Shown here: in pieces, positions 1 to 9,600 of the stretch
Layout of the letters: each line of letters opens with the position of its first letter
Numbering within the stretch: position 1 is the first letter of the stretch
Source of the DNA: JBJSXJ01 sp044235425
GTDB lineage: Bacteria; Planctomycetota; Planctomycetia; Pirellulales; Pirellulaceae
Length of the DNA stretch: 64,000 bases
Assembly (NCBI GenBank): GCA_044235425.1
Contig: JBIIHW010000016.1
Span: 1-64,000, forward strand
Reading direction: 5' to 3'
Notes under the pieces: model-generated
Databases searched by the model: none
Told to the model about the DNA's origin: nothing
Seen by the model: only the letters and a program-made list of their open reading frames with translations
Translations under genes and position numbers: made by a program

Positions 1-60
1 GATAGCCGCCTTCTGCTCGTCGGAAAAACACCGTCGTTTACGTTCGATCGATTCGCTCAT
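1..60 (-). CDS. Transposase OrfA, N-terminal fragment (IS3-like, HTH)
   Basis: Only the first 20 residues are present, starting MSESIERKRRCFSDEQK at an ATG at 60 and running off the window. The KRR-x-FSDEQKAAI pattern is the usual opening of the helix-turn-helix first protein of IS3-type elements, which binds the element ends. AAGGAG lies about six bases before the ATG. Family assignment rests on this short stretch, so another HTH_Tnp_1 transposase is possible. Confidence 0.55.
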   Translation of the reverse strand, partial: MSESIERKRRCFSDEQKAAI

Positions 61-74
61 GAACAAGCTCCTTA

Positions 75-89
75 GAGTTATGCTAACTC
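75..89. repeat. Short perfect inverted repeat upstream of transposase
   Basis: GAGTTA and TAACTC flank a TGC spacer, giving a 6-bp perfect palindrome between the IS edge and the transposase ribosome binding site. It could be part of the terminal binding region or an operator for the transposase; no function can be shown. Confidence 0.5.
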
Positions 90-113
90 AAGAGCTCGTC
101 AATTCCAGTTCCA

Positions 114-591
114 TGAGGGGCAGGACAAAACAACGCCCGTTAAACTCGCCGAAGCAAAGCAAGCGATTGATGACGGCGCGCGAGAACTCGATATGGTGGT
201 CAACATCAGCGCAGTGCTGAGTGGCGAATGGGGCTACGTTCGGAACGATATCGCCTCCATCAATTTCGCGGCTCACTATGCCGGTTGCAAGGTTAAAGTG
301 ATATTCGAAAACTGTTACTTAAACGACCAACAGAAGATCAAGCTCTGTGCGATTTGCGGCGAACTGGATGTGGACTGGGCGAAAACTTCCACAGGCTTTG
401 GTACGGGTGGAGCAACACTCACCGACGTGGAATTGATGCGTCAACATTTGCCGACACGTGTCCAAGTGAAGGCGGCCGGGGGAATTCGCGATCTTGAAAC
501 GGTCTTGCAACTTCGACAGCGCGGCGTGACCAGAATTGGTACCAGCAACACCGCTGCGATCCTCGATCAATGCCGCAGCCTTAGGTCCTGA
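114..591 (+). pseudogene. deoC: Deoxyribose-phosphate aldolase, 5'-truncated by the IS edge
   Basis: The frame reads QDKTTPVKLAEAKQAIDD, then LDMVVNI, and ends in a TGA at 589-591. DeoC cleaves 2-deoxyribose 5-phosphate to glyceraldehyde 3-phosphate and acetaldehyde in the cytoplasm. The remaining 150-160 residues keep the catalytic regions: Asp in ELDMVVNI, the Schiff-base Lys in WAKTSTGFGTGGA, and the second Lys in VKAAGGIRD. The family is usually about 220-260 residues, so roughly the first third, including the first barrel strands, is missing exactly where the IS edge lies. An internal ATG at 193 could give a 132-residue product, but that would start inside the barrel. I call it a remnant; the missing 5' part may lie on the far side of the element. 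Confidence 0.8.
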
Positions 592-658
592 TACCAACCG
601 ACAGGCCATTGCCCGGGAGGCACATGTTGCCGGCGCGGCCACTCGGTGAGATTGTCCG

Positions 659-1432
659 CTAACTCTTTGCAATCGTTCCACTCGCTCGACGAGCTCGCCA
701 TTCGGCGATCAGGTCGTCGGCGATCAGCCAGCGAGTAAGCCAGGCGCAAAGGAGAGTGGCAAGATAACGGCGGCCCATTTGCCAAAGTTTCAAATTGGAC
801 ACGCCATGCAATCGACCACGCCAGGCGATGGGCACCGTGGCGATACGACATTCACGCATAACTGGGCCTAAAGACAATTCAATCGTGATGTTGAAATGAC
901 TGGCCGAAGGCGGGCCACAAGCCTGCAACACGTCAGCACGATAGGCCTTGAAGGCATTGGTTAAGTCATTATGTCGAGTCAGAAAAAGTACCTGGATCAG
1001 ACGATTGACGAGTCGATTGACGGCATATTTGAACGGCGGATAGTTTTCGACCGTCGAGCCCCGTAGGAAGCGCGAACCATATACGCAGTCATATCCCTCC
1101 TGCAGCTTCCGATAGTAGGTAATGACATCTTCGGGGCGATCAGACAAATCGGCCATACAGATAATAACCGCCTCGCCGGTGACGGCGGCCAAGCCTGAAC
1201 GAATCGCACGGCCAAATCCGGCGGGAAGTTGTCGACGCACAAGTCGCAGGCACCCGTCATTCCGTTGTAACTCTTTAACGACGGCAGCCGTGGCATCGCG
1301 GGAATTATCATCGACCACAATGATCTCGTAGGGAATATCTTCGGCGGCGCGCAGAGCGTCTTGCAATTCGCGCACACACGGCCCGATGTTTTTTTCCTCG
1401 TTATGTGCGGGAATCACAATTGATAATTTCAC
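659..1432 (-). CDS. Family 2 glycosyltransferase (DPM/polyprenyl-phosphate type)
   Basis: This 257-residue protein opens with MKLSIVIPAHNEEKNI, the standard GT2 GT-A fold start, followed by VVDDNSRD (nucleotide/metal site) and MADLSDRPED, a variant of the DADLQHPPE motif of dolichyl-phosphate mannosyltransferase-like enzymes. Such enzymes move a sugar from a nucleotide donor to a polyprenyl phosphate or other lipid acceptor at the cytoplasmic membrane face. No C-terminal transmembrane pair is present. The start is a GTG at 1432 with GAGG about eight bases upstream. It is the last gene of a three-gene minus-strand run with two sugar epimerases, 21 bases after the second one, which suggests a glycan or glycolipid locus. 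Donor and acceptor cannot be told from sequence. Confidence 0.8.
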   Translation of the reverse strand: MKLSIVIPAHNEEKNIGPCVRELQDALRAAEDIPYEIIVVDDNSRDATAAVVKELQRNDGCLRLVRRQLPAGFGRAIRSGLAAVTGEAVIICMADLSDRPEDVITYYRKLQEGYDCVYGSRFLRGSTVENYPPFKYAVNRLVNRLIQVLFLTRHNDLTNAFKAYRADVLQACGPPSASHFNITIELSLGPVMRECRIATVPIAWRGRLHGVSNLKLWQMGRRYLATLLCAWLTRWLIADDLIAEWRARRASGTIAKS

Positions 1433-1453
1433 CGTGAAACCTCTAGGAGTGAC

Positions 1454-2524
1454 TTAGCCAAGTATGGACTTCAAGGTCGCATCGTGGCTGGTGATCCAGC
1501 GATGAATGTCGGTCACGACGTCCTGTAAGGAACGTTGCGGTTGCCATCCAAAGGCTGCGGTCGCGCGACGACAGTCCGATAAATAGATTCTCAAATCAAC
1601 GGCACTGGTTTCCGGTACGGTCGCAATCGGCACCTCATTCCCTGTTACGGCCTGACAAATTGCCGTCAATTCGCGGAGCGACGTGGAAACCGGAGCACCT
1701 CCACCCACTGTATATACCGAGCCATTCCAGGCTTCATCATGGGTCAGTTGCTGCAGGATCAGGTCAAACAGATCATCCACATGCAGGACATCGCGAACTT
1801 GCTTTCCCTGTCCGCCAAAGCCGAGATAGCGGAGTGGTCGTTCGTAATGATGACTCGCAATCCAGTGCGTGATGACCCCCTGGTCGACCTTCCCCATTTG
1901 CCAGGGACCGGCGAGGATGCCACAGCGATTGATCAACGTCCTCAGGCCCGTAGCCGCATATTCTTGCAACAAAAACTCGGAGCAAAGTTTACTGGTACCG
2001 TAGAAGGAACGAGCTCCATCGAGAGAGAAAGTTTCCGCGATGCCGCTGTCCGAGAAACCCGGAGTGGGCTGCGATGACGGCAGCCAGCGATAGCGCGTAG
2101 GCGATTCTTCAAAGGGCAAATCATTCAGCGCCCGAATGGGATAAACACGGCTGGTGCTCAGCAGCAGCACGGCGGCGTTCCAGCGTCGAGCGGCTTCCAG
2201 GCAGTGAAGTGTGCCGACCAGATTGTTATTCAGCACGTATTGGGGAGAGCCGTTGGTTCCCGCTTGTACCGACGGCTCAGCGGCACAGTCAATGAGTAAG
2301 TCGCAAGGTTCCAGCGCCGCCAGATCCTCAGGACAGCGAACATCACCTTGCAGGAATTGGATTCCATGGGTGCGTAAACGACTCAAATTGAGCTCGCTGC
2401 CGCGTCGCTTCAAGTTATCCAGTGCGGTGATTACCAGATTCGGACGATGCTGGGCGAAACGAATCGCGAGGCTGGACCCGACAAATCCCGCGCCTCCAGT
2501 GATTAAAATACGCCTCACATCCAT
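1454..2524 (-). CDS. NAD-dependent nucleotide-sugar epimerase, CDP-paratose 2-epimerase-like
   Basis: The 356-residue protein is an extended short-chain dehydrogenase with a GGAGFVGSSLA dinucleotide loop near residues 10-20. The LDNLKRRGSELNLSRL stretch and GIQFLQGDVR resemble CDP-paratose/CDP-tyvelose 2-epimerases. The catalytic triad is visible as STSRVYP and YGTSK (Y-x-x-x-K) near residue 175. It would interconvert or modify a nucleotide-linked sugar in the cytoplasm. The ATG at 2524 lies 37 bases after the preceding gene, an epimerase of the same superfamily, so the two may act in sequence. Exact substrate is inferred only from the RRGSELN signature. Confidence 0.75.
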   Translation of the reverse strand: MDVRRILITGGAGFVGSSLAIRFAQHRPNLVITALDNLKRRGSELNLSRLRTHGIQFLQGDVRCPEDLAALEPCDLLIDCAAEPSVQAGTNGSPQYVLNNNLVGTLHCLEAARRWNAAVLLLSTSRVYPIRALNDLPFEESPTRYRWLPSSQPTPGFSDSGIAETFSLDGARSFYGTSKLCSEFLLQEYAATGLRTLINRCGILAGPWQMGKVDQGVITHWIASHHYERPLRYLGFGGQGKQVRDVLHVDDLFDLILQQLTHDEAWNGSVYTVGGGAPVSTSLRELTAICQAVTGNEVPIATVPETSAVDLRIYLSDCRRATAAFGWQPQRSLQDVVTDIHRWITSHDATLKSILG

Positions 2525-2561
2525 GCTTGCAGGTCCCCGCTAAAGCTCAATCAGCCAGTCA

Positions 2562-3638
2562 TTATCCTGCTTGGCGACGATAGCGCCACGTCAAACTTTC
2601 ATGGATTTCGGCGATGATCTGACGCAAGTTATGGGTGTGACGCCAGCCGGGATACCGCTGCTGAAAGCGTCGAGTGTCACTGATGTACCAGATGTGATCG
2701 CCACTGCGCGCCTGATCATCATACTTAATATGCATCGGGCGACCGGTGAGTCGTTCACATTCCGTCACCGCCTCGCGAATCGAACAATTGCTATGACGCC
2801 CGCCACCCGCGTTGTAGACGGCGCCCGGATCGGGATCCTGGCAATAATGCCAAAACATTTCCACCAGGTCCTGTGAATGAATATTGTCACGCACCTGCTT
2901 TCCTTGATAGCCCAGGATCGTGTACTCAGTGTTCGTTACTGCACACTTGACGAGATACGAAAGAAACCCGTGCAAGCTGGTACCCGAATGTCCGGGGCCC
3001 GTCAAACAGCCGCCTCGAAAGCAAACCGTGTTCATGCCGAAGTAACGACCATACTCCTGCACCATCACATCAGCTGCCAATTTCGAGACGCCGAAGAGCG
3101 AATGTTTGGTATGGTCAACCGACATCGATTCATCAATTCCGTGCTCAGCAAACGGATGAGCACTATCCAGTTCCCAGCGCGATTCGCATTCGACGAGTGG
3201 TAGATGATTGGGATTATCGCCATAGACCTTGTTGGTGGACATGAACAGAAAGCTGGCCTGTGGCGAGTGAGCCCGAGTTGCTTCCAGGAGGTTCATGGTA
3301 CCGACTGCATTGACGGTGAAATCGACCATCGGCTGGCGAGCCGCCCAGTCATGCGACGGCTGTGCTGCTGTATGGACAACCGCTCGAATGTCGTGACCGT
3401 ACTGACGGAAAATGATTTCAAGTGCCTGCTGGTCGCGAATATCGACATCGTGATGACGATAACCACGGACGGCCGTCTGCAGCGATTGACGGCTCCAACG
3501 CGTCGAAGCCTCCGCTCCAAAAAACACGCTTCGCATGTCGTTATCGATGCCGACTACATCCCAGCCGCGTTGGCTGAACATCCGCACCGATTCCGCACCA
3601 ATTAATCCTGCCGATCCTGTCACGATAACCACTGCCAC
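2562..3638 (-). CDS. NAD-dependent nucleotide-sugar epimerase/dehydratase
   Basis: This 358-residue extended SDR starts VVIVTGSAGLIGAESV (the usual GGxGxxG loop reads TGSAGLIG), has MSTNKVYG and the catalytic FGVSKLA (the Y of YxxxK appears as F in LFGVSK), and ends with sugar-binding VYNAGGG and IWYISDTRR motifs. The domain order matches CDP-paratose 2-epimerase-like proteins and it is probably a distant paralogue of the next gene. The start is a GTG at 3638 preceded by a near-perfect AGGAGGT at good spacing. It is the first gene of the epimerase-epimerase-glycosyltransferase run. The Tyr to Phe change at the YxxxK position is odd and may point to altered chemistry, or to my misplacing the motif. 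Confidence 0.72.
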   Translation of the reverse strand: MAVVIVTGSAGLIGAESVRMFSQRGWDVVGIDNDMRSVFFGAEASTRWSRQSLQTAVRGYRHHDVDIRDQQALEIIFRQYGHDIRAVVHTAAQPSHDWAARQPMVDFTVNAVGTMNLLEATRAHSPQASFLFMSTNKVYGDNPNHLPLVECESRWELDSAHPFAEHGIDESMSVDHTKHSLFGVSKLAADVMVQEYGRYFGMNTVCFRGGCLTGPGHSGTSLHGFLSYLVKCAVTNTEYTILGYQGKQVRDNIHSQDLVEMFWHYCQDPDPGAVYNAGGGRHSNCSIREAVTECERLTGRPMHIKYDDQARSGDHIWYISDTRRFQQRYPGWRHTHNLRQIIAEIHESLTWRYRRQAG

Positions 3639-3842
3639 GACTGACCTCCTTGTCAGCGAGCCTCGAACTTCCTGAATTGTGCGGTTTGTGTAATCAATCG
3701 GATCCGCCGCGTCAATTGCAGTTTATCGGTCTAACGCCAGCCGCCCTCATTACCCAAACCGATCTTGAGGCAACCTGGGCTGGCGGCTAGGCTGCCACGT
3801 AAAATCTGAGCGAACAAGTATGAGTGGCGTGTGGAGAGGGGT

Positions 3843-5198
3843 ATGAAAGCGACGGACCGACGAGCGGATCTCGGATCGCAATCATCGTCTCCGCCTGATG
3901 GTTACTTGGGCCCTTCGTCGGTCGTCACCACTCCGACTTCTTCACCCGGTGCATCAGCGTACTGGCTCGGCTGGATCGCACTGGCCAGCGTTCCGCTGGT
4001 GAGTTACTTCGGGCTCATCGCGCATTACGCCGTGAACATCCCTTTTTGGGATGATTTCGACAGCTTGCTCGACTTCCTCTCGGCGTCGCCCCTCACCCTA
4101 AGTGAGTTTTACAAGCAGCACAATGAGCACCGGATTCTCTGGACGCGATCGATCGCCTGGCTCATGCATCAAGCTGTTGGACCTATCGATTTGCGCATCC
4201 TCATCTGGATTGGTAACCTGGCGGTTGTGGGAATTTGTCTGGTGTTGGCGTGGAACTGGCGCGGGCGTAACTTGCCACGCTGGCCTTTCTTGCCGCTTCT
4301 CTGCATTTTGTTTACGCCGCAATCGTGGGAGAACATGACCTGGGCGATGGCATCGCTCCAAAATTTTTATGTGCTCCTGTTTGCGGCACTTGCGATCACT
4401 TGCTGGCAGTGGACAACGCTGCGCTGGCAATTAGTTGCCGTTGTTTGGGCCACGTTCGCCACTTATACCAGTGGTAACGGCATCTTGGTCTTCGTCGTAT
4501 TCTTTCTCTGGCAGTTGGTACGCTGCTATGAAAAGATTCCCCGGTCACGACTCACGTTGCTCTTTCTTACAGCGTTCACAGGTGGCCTTCTTTGGTGTTA
4601 TTTCACGGGATATCGACCGCCTACGGGACACCCTTCGATTCGCGAACAGCTGCTGAACCCCGTGCGGCTCATACGTTTTTATGGAGTTCTTTGCGGAGCT
4701 TTTCTGGGTGACCTTGGTCGCCCGATCGCTTTCCTGGCGGGGATGTTCCAGGTGAGTTGTTTCTTACTGCTCGCCTGGCGACGCTATGATCGTCGCAATC
4801 CGCTCGTCTTTTATCTCTTGATGTTTTGTTTGGGGAGCATGTTTGCGGCAAGTTTAAGTCGAGCGGGATTTGGAGTTCCGCAGGCACTGGCATCGCGTTA
4901 TCGCATTCTGCCACTGCTCACCCTGGCCTTGAATTACTTCGCACTCTATGAGTTGTGGCCTCATCGTTGCCAACAGCGTCGTGTCTTTGCGACTCTGCTA
5001 ATTGTCACGATGGTTTTTCAGATCAGCTTTTCCGTGAAAGCCCACATCCGTCTGCGGCTGCATCACGATCGCCTGGTGAGTGAACTTGCCACATGGCGAG
5101 AGACAGGCCGCGGACTGTCGTATCCCGATCCGCAAACCGCCGATGAGCAGTTAACCAAGGCGATTGAACGTGGCGTCTATCGGGTGCCGCCACGCTGA
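3843..5198 (+). CDS. Polytopic membrane protein, possible GT-C-like glycosyltransferase
   Basis: I place the start at the ATG at 3843, with GGAGAGGGG just upstream, rather than the in-frame GTG at 3831; this gives 451 residues. About ten hydrophobic segments can be counted, starting near residue 40. The first extracytoplasmic loop carries PFWDDFDSLLDF and a conserved-looking HNEHRILWTR. An acidic pair in the first loop is typical of GT-C membrane glycosyltransferases that use polyprenyl-phosphate sugars, and a GT2 enzyme of the type that can make such donors is divergently encoded nearby. The GT-C role is therefore an inference; I do not recognise a named family. The 200-base gap upstream is shared with the divergent epimerase operon and probably holds both promoters. 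Confidence 0.6.
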   Translation: MKATDRRADLGSQSSSPPDGYLGPSSVVTTPTSSPGASAYWLGWIALASVPLVSYFGLIAHYAVNIPFWDDFDSLLDFLSASPLTLSEFYKQHNEHRILWTRSIAWLMHQAVGPIDLRILIWIGNLAVVGICLVLAWNWRGRNLPRWPFLPLLCILFTPQSWENMTWAMASLQNFYVLLFAALAITCWQWTTLRWQLVAVVWATFATYTSGNGILVFVVFFLWQLVRCYEKIPRSRLTLLFLTAFTGGLLWCYFTGYRPPTGHPSIREQLLNPVRLIRFYGVLCGAFLGDLGRPIAFLAGMFQVSCFLLLAWRRYDRRNPLVFYLLMFCLGSMFAASLSRAGFGVPQALASRYRILPLLTLALNYFALYELWPHRCQQRRVFATLLIVTMVFQISFSVKAHIRLRLHHDRLVSELATWRETGRGLSYPDPQTADEQLTKAIERGVYRVPPR

Positions 5199-5209
5199 AA
5201 GGGCGGCGC

Positions 5210-6037
5210 TTAAGAGGTCTTCCGCAGCAAAATCCAATCCGCCAGCCGGGGCCAGAGCTGCGCGAGAGCGAACAGCAGTCGCGCTTTACCTGGAACCACG
5301 AGTTCCGGTTGCCGCGTCTCCGCTGCATGGATGATCTTCTCCGTCAGCAGGCGAGGATCAATACCGCGCAGCTTGACGCCACCACCTGGCGATTGTGCCG
5401 AAGCTGGTAACTCCCGAGAACTCTCCCCTGCGGTTGTCGCTGCCGCATAACGACGACCGCCATCATCGCGGGCAATGGGACCGGGGCAGACTAACAGCAC
5501 CTGTACGCCACGCTCACGCCATTCATAGCGCAGTTGCTGAGAATAAGCTGCCAGCGCAAATTTGGTCGGTGCATATCCACCGAGATAGCGCGCGGCAGCT
5601 TTGGAAGCCAGTGACCCAATATTGATGACCTGACCTTGCGATGCCTCCAACAGCTCCCGCGCCGCTCGCGTACAGCGAACCACGGAAAGAAAGTTGATGT
5701 CTAAAAGTCGGTGATATTCCTCGGGAGTGACATCCAGAGCCCAGCCGCGAGTGGAAACCCCCACGCAGTTCACCAGCACATCCAGTTGCCCATAGCTCGT
5801 GCGAATGGTTTGGAACAGCTCGGCAACCGCTGCATCCTGCGTCACATCCGCTTCCAGCGCCTGAACCGTGAGCCCTTGATCCCACAGAGGCTGAACGCTG
5901 GCCAGCAACAGATCGCGTTGTCGAGCGACGGCAATGACGCGGGCTCCACGTTCAGCCCAGCTTTGCACCAGTTGTCGACCGAGTCCGGCGGAACCGCCCG
6001 TGACCAGCACGACTTTTCCGCGCCATGATGCTTGCAT
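5210..6037 (-). CDS. Short-chain dehydrogenase/reductase
   Basis: A classical SDR of 275 residues with the NAD(P) loop TGGSAGLGRQ near residue 13, a VNCVGVS motif in place of NNAG, the catalytic Ser in INIGSLAS, and YAPTK as the Y-x-x-x-K pair. It oxidises or reduces an alcohol/ketone substrate that cannot be named from sequence. I chose the ATG at 6037; a TTG at 6067 directly after the upstream stop would add ten residues and couple translation to the preceding gene. The C-terminus has a hydrophobic LLFALAQLWPRLADWILL segment that could tether it to the membrane. It is the last gene of the six-gene minus-strand run and converges with the membrane protein gene with only 11 bases between stops. 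Confidence 0.85.
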   Translation of the reverse strand: MQASWRGKVVLVTGGSAGLGRQLVQSWAERGARVIAVARQRDLLLASVQPLWDQGLTVQALEADVTQDAAVAELFQTIRTSYGQLDVLVNCVGVSTRGWALDVTPEEYHRLLDINFLSVVRCTRAARELLEASQGQVINIGSLASKAAARYLGGYAPTKFALAAYSQQLRYEWRERGVQVLLVCPGPIARDDGGRRYAAATTAGESSRELPASAQSPGGGVKLRGIDPRLLTEKIIHAAETRQPELVVPGKARLLFALAQLWPRLADWILLRKTS

Positions 6038-6068
6038 GCCCACCGCCTTCAAGATTCCCTGGGACAAC

Positions 6069-6692
6069 TCACGGCAACGATTCGTCGCCGGACACTGGCT
6101 CTAATCGCTCCACCTCCCAGTAGACTTCAGGATTCCCAGTCGTGCCACTGGTATCGAGACGATGAAACCGACGCGGATAACCATACCGTTCATCAAATTC
6201 CGCTCGGATCATGACCGGCTGACTACGGCTAATCGCATCCAAGTCGAGCTGGATGGTGGCGAACATTCCTGGGACGCTCCAAGTACCCAGCGTGCGAGAT
6301 GTCTTGAGCGGCTGGCGATTCCGTCGCGCTGATTCCACTTCGCCATCGCGAACCACCACTTCATACACCGCCGCCTGGCGTCCCGTCACCTGCACCTGGA
6401 CTCGATAAGAACTCAAGCCGTTCTGCGCCCACTTTTCACGAGCTCGCTCCAGCGCTTCCGGTGTCACTTTCGGTAACCCCTGGCGCCGCGCCAGCAGGAT
6501 CGCCAAGGCCGATCCACCCAGCAGCAGATTGGCGATCAGTAACAGCTTGAGCCAGCGCCGACGTGTGGACGTTTTATCCGGGTTGCGGGCTGGTTGCTCC
6601 GACGATGCCGCAACGGATGCCGCGGAGTGCGCGATCTGGGCGCGAGGCTCGGCGGACACGTTGGCAGGAGTGGAGGAAGGTTCGAGTGTCAT
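6069..6692 (-). CDS. DUF6174-like single-pass membrane protein
   Basis: The 207-residue protein has a proline/serine/alanine-rich cytoplasmic head, one transmembrane segment at about 49-66 (LLLIANLLLGGSALAIL), then a soluble domain. That domain opens with ALERAREKWAQNGLSSYRVQVQ and has a YEVVVRDGEVESARRN strand pair, which resembles DUF6174 domains seen in bacterial envelope proteins. Its function is unknown. It sits six bases after the permease gene, and its placement suggests it works with, or is checked by, the ABC exporter. Family name is from recall of the pattern and not verified. Confidence 0.55.
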   Translation of the reverse strand: MTLEPSSTPANVSAEPRAQIAHSAASVAASSEQPARNPDKTSTRRRWLKLLLIANLLLGGSALAILLARRQGLPKVTPEALERAREKWAQNGLSSYRVQVQVTGRQAAVYEVVVRDGEVESARRNRQPLKTSRTLGTWSVPGMFATIQLDLDAISRSQPVMIRAEFDERYGYPRRFHRLDTSGTTGNPEVYWEVERLEPVSGDESLP

Positions 6693-6698
6693 GGTCGA

Positions 6699-9600
6699 TC
6701 AGTCACCGCGAAGCGCTCCCAGCAGGGGAGCTCGCAAGGTCGCTCGTACCGCCCCTAATCCGGTCAGAAGCCCGCAAGCCAGGATGAGCAGCAGCCACGC
6801 CGTCAGCTCAAAGACCGGCAGCTGAGTTCCCCCCACGGCACGATGCGGAAGAACTGCTACCAAGGCCGCAACCGTGCCAACTGTCAGTCCACCAAGTAGC
6901 AACACAAGATGCTCCGCCAGCACCAACAGCGCCAGTCTACGCCGCTCAAACCCCAGCGCTCGGAGCAGCGCGAGTTCCCCCCGACGCTCGAAAACATTAC
7001 GCAACTGAATCGTCGCTAAACCAAACGTGCCGAGCAGCAGGCCAAGTGCCCCGAGGCTTTGGAAGGTACTTAAGTACGTGTTCTGAACGGCCAGAAAATC
7101 GGCCAGTAATCGCGGCGCACTGGTAGCATCTAGTCCCTGGTCGCTTAAGGCATCTTCCAGTGCGGAAGCCACTTCCATTTCGCGCTCAGGGGCAGTGCGT
7201 ATGAGAAAATATCGATAGCCCGATATTTCGGGAAAGAGCTTGGTGAAACGTTGCTCATCGATGAGCAAGCTGCCTTGTAGCACACTATTGTCGAGCAGAC
7301 CCACGACCTGAAATTCAATCGGCTCGTGCCCGTCGTACGTCACGGAAAACGTTTGCCCAATCCCGCCATACAAATGCAAACTGTAAAGCGCTGTGTTCTT
7401 GTCGAGAATCACGGGAATGACACTCGAGGAAAGCGGTTCCATTGTGTCGGCACGAGCGGAGCTGTCTGCCGCTTTGGCTTGATCTTCCCGATCGGTTGCA
7501 GGCGTCGCTACCGCGGCCGACGCCTGCAACAGACGCCAGGGATTGGAAGGCGTGGAGGCAGACTCAGCAGTCGGGCGAGACTCAGCAGTTGTGATGGAGG
7601 AGGCAGTTGTGATGGAGGAGGCGGTAGCAGCAAACCGAAATCCGCTTACTGCGGGATCGTCAAAGAATTTCATCATGGCCGCCGATACCCCGAGAACGCG
7701 AGGCTGCGTGGCTTGATATAAATTCGCGCAGCTGGCATCCTCACCAGGCTGCAGTCGTAGCGACAGAATCGTACTGCCCTCTAAACTACGTCCGGCGTCG
7801 CCGGGCAATTCTTCGCGTACTTCTTCGCGATTGAGATCCACAAAGATGGGCTGCGAGCTTTGGGCGATCCAGGCGAAGCCACCGGTTCCGGCAGCCGTCG
7901 GCGCCAGCCGAAAAGCGCTCATCGCCACAATCAAAAAGCAGGCGGCCGCGACCAAGCCGATGGTGAGCACGCTGCGACTGGGATTTCGTCCCGCATTCCG
8001 GGCAGCAAGTTCCCACAAACCGCCGCTGAGTGCCGCGGACGAACGATGGTGATCGATTCGAGTCACGCGAGCAAACCACCGCCAGATAAACACCAGCAGC
8101 GCGCCCAGCAACAGCATGCCGCTCGCCACAAACGCTCCCGCTTGTGCTTCTGCAACCAGTCGCGTGGCGAAGACAGCCAGCCCTAGCGCGGCAAGAGGGG
8201 CCAGCCATAAGGCTACCGCTGTGCCGCGCGTGATGGCGGCGGTGAACCACGAAGTTTGAATGCGGTGCTGGGCCGAGGTTATCCCGCCTGTCAGGCGACC
8301 GGCGATCAGCTGTCGCACTGGAATCAGCCGCACACGCCACAGACTGAACAAAATGACCATCGTGGAGACGATCGAGCCACTCACATAGCCGATCAGGAGG
8401 CTACGTGCGGCGATATGGAGCTCTAAAAAGGGCGTGGCGATTGCGCCTACCCACCAGGTCGTTAATCCCGTGATCATCAACCAGGCATAGCCAATTCCGA
8501 GCACGACACCCAGTGCACCTCCCACGAGGGCCACGAAAATACCCTCGCTGGCCAGCAATCGCGTGAGCCGCGGCAAGGGCCAGCCCAGTGCCAACAGCAC
8601 TCCAATTTCGGTCGCCCGCTGCTCCATGCTCAACCGGTAGAGCAGCGCTACCAGCACAAGCGCGGCGGCGATGATGAAAAAGCTCAGCGACAGAAATAGC
8701 GCATCAAATGGAGTGGTACCGCGCGCCGCCGCCAAACTGCGCTGCTTCACCGGCACGATATCGAAGCCCAGTCGAACATTGCTGAACATGAGCTTGCGAG
8801 CCAAAAACTGTTCCATCATATCCGGCGACATGCCAGACCGTGGCACGAGCCGCACCGATGTCACTCGCCCAAATCGACTGCCCCATAAACGCTGTCCGGT
8901 AGCGAGCGAAACAAAGGCTTTGGGAGTTGTACGGTACAGACTCCAATAACTGTCATCACGCGGTCGAACCCGACGCTGATCAAAGGGAAAAGGTGGATCC
9001 CAATCGTCGATCGAATCCTGATCAGTCACTCCCTTAACCGTTGGCGTGAGATCGGGATCGTTGGCCAGCGTCGGACGTTCATCGAACCGTGGTTTCTTCG
9101 CTCCCTCAAACCCATGCGCCGGTTCCGTGACCGGCACGATCGCCCGCAAGCGAAACTCGGCGGTCACTTCCACGGATTCTCCATGCGTCGTTTCTGGGGC
9201 GAACCAAGCGATCCGAATGCGATCACCGAGTTCGGCCTGCAAATCCTCCGCCGCCCAAGAATTCAAGACGATTTCGTCGTCAGCCAACTCTGCGATCGCT
9301 TGCCCATCCCGATCACGCAGCGGTCCTAGCGATTCGTTGGAATCGACGGCTGTAATCATGGAATAAGGAATCGACACCGGTCGCTCACGCGAGTCACCCA
9401 CCTTGGCAATGGAGTTGGCGAGGTAAGTAAAAACAGGTTGTGGTTCATGCGGTCGCAGGGCGTTTTGTGTGACCCGAACGACGTCATCGTCCAGCAAAAG
9501 CCGCTCACTGGCTAACTGTACGTAGTCAAAAATTGTTTCCGCGTCAGCCGCCTTGTCCTCGCGAAATGTCTGCTGGACCGATTGCAGCGAGAGTCCGAGA

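Larger units (their letters stand above)
1..113 (-). mobile_element. Edge of an IS3-like insertion sequence (partial)
   Basis: The first 113 bases look like the terminal part of an insertion sequence that continues beyond the left edge. It holds the start of a transposase reading off the window, a Shine-Dalgarno (AAGGAG) before that ATG, and an outer end reading TGGAACTGG inward from about position 113, where deoC homology begins. A terminal TG is usual for IS3-family ends. The exact boundary is inferred from where the deoC reading frame starts to make sense, so it may be off by several bases. The other end and the target duplication are outside the window. Confidence 0.6.
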
